From: Neostapfia colusana
Taxonomy: Eukaryota > Streptophyta > Magnoliopsida > Poales > Poaceae
Direction: 5' to 3'
Assembly: GCA_030760725.1 (NCBI GenBank)
Contig: JASWHV010000003.1
Location: 112,376,153 to 112,440,152, forward strand
DNA: 64,000 nucleotides
In this document: piece by piece, positions 61,891 through 64,000 of the stretch
Position numbering within the stretch: position 1 is the stretch's first letter
Layout of the letters: every line of letters begins with the position of its first letter
The notes under the pieces: generated by a model
The model's database searches: none
Told to the model about the DNA's origin: nothing
What the model saw: only the letters and a program-made list of their open reading frames with translations
Position numbers and translations under genes: made by a program

Positions 61891-63428
61891 GTACTGCCGC
61901 ACGCCGCCCGCCCGTGCTCTCCTCGATCGGATCTACCCGCCCGCTGACCCGTGGTTTAGCCGCTCCTGCATATCTGAGGCAGCCGTCCTGCTCCCTTTGC
62001 GGGGTTCTTCGCGTCTTCGAGGCCGTGCTACGACGATCTGCGCCGCTCGTGTGGTAGTTCTGGGGAGCGCTGGTTCGGTCTATACGGGGGCGGGTTTGCT
62101 TTGTAGCTCTCCTGTAGGAGGATTCCGTGATAGGCGGCTTAGGTTGGATTGCTTCCAGCTTCTCGGCCGCCATCTGATCCTAACAATGCTTAGGCTGGAT
62201 TGCTTCCAGCTTCCACGTGCCTTGATTAAACGAAGAATTCTGATTGGATTGTCACGTCTGGAAAGTCGGATGCCCTGGTGGATTTGAGCTGTTACTGATG
62301 CTGCCACTGCTTAACTAACTGTACGGAGCTGTTGGAACATCTTGAATTCTGTAGAGTAATTATTAGGGCTTGGATGGGGAACGTGTCGGCTTGACTGAGG
62401 GACTGGATGGTTTGTCCTGTACAGGCAGTTGAATACACTGAGGGCGGAAACCGGCATTGCTGCTGCTGCGCTGACAGGTGCCGTCAAACCAGATTCAGAG
62501 AGTGACCAAGTGTCCTGGAAGCAACAAGCCACTTAACTCAAGGATCCGATTGGTCTGTCTTGTTCGGAGGCATAGATCAGTGGACCGGAACCGTTACCGA
62601 TGACATTGTTGCTGCACTAACTGATCATACCGGTGAGGGCGACAAACCAAATTTTTAAGGTTAATTATTGACTCTTAGTTAGGCAATATGGACTAGGGAC
62701 ACATTACCACCTATGTTTTAGCCTCTACACTTACCTGGTACTGTCACACCATTTTAATGTACATAAGCTTTATGTATTGTCCTGTCCCGCCTTCCAGTAC
62801 ATCATTATGTAGTTATAGGTTAAAATTCAAGGGATGACATGCAATGATTCCTCTTATATGTTTGCTTTGCCAAATTTTGTGCTTGCAAGTTCCATCTGAG
62901 GTAGTAATTGGAAAATTGAGTATTGATTGATACCACATGGATTCCTGTTTTGGAAAGGTTCTAGTTGCCCCGAATTTATAAATGTTAATGGATTAAGTGA
63001 AGCTACTAATGTGAAGCAATGCTCTATTTTGTTTGGTTAAGCTGGAGTTCCATATTCTCATTAATGGTTACGATCAGCATGCAATTGTGCTTTGAAGTTT
63101 TTACTAGTCGCTTGAATGTTTGCATTCCGGACATGAGAAAAGGAATAACTGGAGTGGATTATTTTTCCCCCATGACCTGCTGGCTTTACACACCCTGATT
63201 TGTTAACAAATAGGGTTCTCCTTTCCTAGCTTTTAGGATCTCTTTCCTAATCTAATCTGCAACATATCAGGATTACACAACATTGAATGTACACAGCAAC
63301 TGCTTTATATAAAGCTTGAGATAATTGATATTGATTTTTCCCATGCCATTTGAGCTATGTAAAGTTTCAGTATTTGCTGACAGATAAACTGATTTCCTAT
63401 TCATTCCTATGAATTGAACGTGTTCCAG
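61891..63428 (+). other. Host gene intron 1
   Basis: 1538 bp, GT at 61891 and TGTTCCAG at the 3' end (63428). The first ~600 bp are GC-richer and the rest is AT-rich. I see no transposon, RNA gene or conserved ORF in it. Confidence 0.8.
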
Positions 63429-63746
63429 TTTTGGAGTGCCCTGTCACCCCGCCAAAGGAATGAGCTGCTCAGACTCGATAAACAGACCCTCATTGAGCAT
63501 GCCCGCAAGAACCTGTACTGTTCAAGGTGCAATGGGCTGCTTCTGGAAAGTTTTGCACAAATATACATGTATGGGAAATCATTGCATCAAGAAGGTTTGG
63601 GCGAGCCAAGGTTTCGAGAAGTTGAAGCAGAAGAAGTTCAGGACCCATCAGTTCATCCGTGGGGAGGCCTTTCAACACCAAAGGATGGCATCTTAACCGT
63701 TCTTGACTGTTTCATAAATGCAAAGTCTCTTCATGTACTCCAGAAT
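63429..63746 (+). CDS. Host gene exon 2
   Basis: 318 bp, 106 codons in phase 0 at both ends, reading FWSALSPRQRNELLRL through SLHVLQN, then donor CAGAAT|GTAAGC. It contains CSRC (C-x2-C, in NLYCSRCNGLLLES) suggestive of metal binding, and a conserved WGGLSTPKDGILTVLDCF block. Codon use is ordinary and there are no stops. It is the best-supported host coding segment in the window. Confidence 0.88.
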
Positions 63747-63904
63747 GTAAGCCTAAACAGTACCTTGTATTTTTCTTCTTCCTCTTCCCCCCTTCCCCCT
63801 GTATGATGCCTTTTTCATGAATTGCCCCATTATCTTTTACATGAAAATTTCCCGTAGCCATGCTGAAGTTCTTATTCTAATGAATTTCACATTATTTTTA
63901 CCAG
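63747..63904 (+). other. Host gene intron 2
   Basis: 158 bp, GTAAGCC...TTTTTACCAG, T-rich, canonical borders. Confidence 0.85.
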
Positions 63905-64000
63905 GTTTTTGACAATGCACGAGCAAGGGAGCGTGAGCGTGAAATGCTTTACCCTGATGCATGTGGTGGGGGTGGGAGAGGGTGGATTAGCCCAGTGATA
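63905..64000 (+). CDS. Host gene exon 3 (partial, runs off window)
   Basis: 32 codons in phase 0: VFDNARAREREREMLYPDACGGGGRGWISPVI, open to the window end. The basic/acidic ARERERE run and the glycine-rich ACGGGGRGW block match the same conserved plant family. The rest of the gene lies to the right. Confidence 0.85.

Noticed and set aside
61681..61902. Minus-strand ORFs over host exon 1 and intron 1
   Set aside because: They are shadows of the GC-rich exon; the plus-strand exon has matching splice sites and a conserved continuation.

Overview
This is a plant nuclear genome window, almost certainly from a grass (Poaceae, possibly a panicoid). The evidence is the set of LTR-retrotransposon families present (Del/Tekay-type chromodomain gypsy, Tat-type gypsy with LTRs starting TGTCGGTACC, Sirevirus-type copia), initiator-Met primer-binding sites (TGGTATCAGAGC), and one intron-containing host gene at the right edge. 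There are no bacterial, organellar, tRNA, rRNA or CRISPR features. About 95% of the window is LTR retrotransposon.

The layout resolves into a nested stack using terminal TG..CA dinucleotides and target-site duplications (TSDs). Host DNA remains at 16377-16850 and from 61453 to the end. A minus-strand Tat-type gypsy (16851-61447, TSD GGTAT/AGTAT) separates these two host pieces. To its left, a plus-strand Tat-type 3' end (4429-16376) lies tail-to-tail with it. Inserted into these are: a Del/Tekay gypsy 3' end (1-4428); Sirevirus C (5938-15677, TSD CTTCG/CTTTG), dead and without an env-like gene; and a complete Del/Tekay gypsy A (21779-57185, TSD CTAGA). Gypsy A is itself hit by a solo LTR in its reverse transcriptase (26972-30410, TSD TTTAT) and by Sirevirus A in its 3' LTR (35315-56794, TSD GTTGT). 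Sirevirus A carries gag, pol and an env-like gene, and that env-like gene is split by Sirevirus B (43996-54277, minus strand, TSD TCCTC). Sirevirus B has an uninterrupted 1085-residue pol and its own env-like gene but has lost most of gag.

The host gene occupies 61.7-64.0 kb: three exons of a conserved plant protein (exon 3 runs off the window). Its most upstream ATG is followed in frame by a stop at codon 13, so the protein probably starts at 61813. Its former upstream DNA now lies 44.6 kb away at 16377-16850, and a Tat LTR packed with G-box (CACGTG) repeats sits about 270 bp in front of it.

The most interesting signal is regulatory. Each Sirevirus family has its own palindrome, arranged in helically phased dyads upstream of the LTR TATA box: A has ACCGGACTAGTCCGGT pairs 21-22 bp apart, B has CATCGGATGATCCGGTG dyads 30-33 bp apart, and C has GGTCCG half-sites about 20 bp apart. 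In both A and B the same family-specific dyads occur a second time, directly upstream of the env-like gene. This suggests a second internal promoter for that gene, with the palindromes co-evolving between LTR and internal copies. The env-like proteins carry PKKRKV/KKRKM nuclear-localisation motifs and no visible signal peptide. In all three Sireviruses the pol frame opens directly after an in-frame TAG that looks like a 3' splice site.
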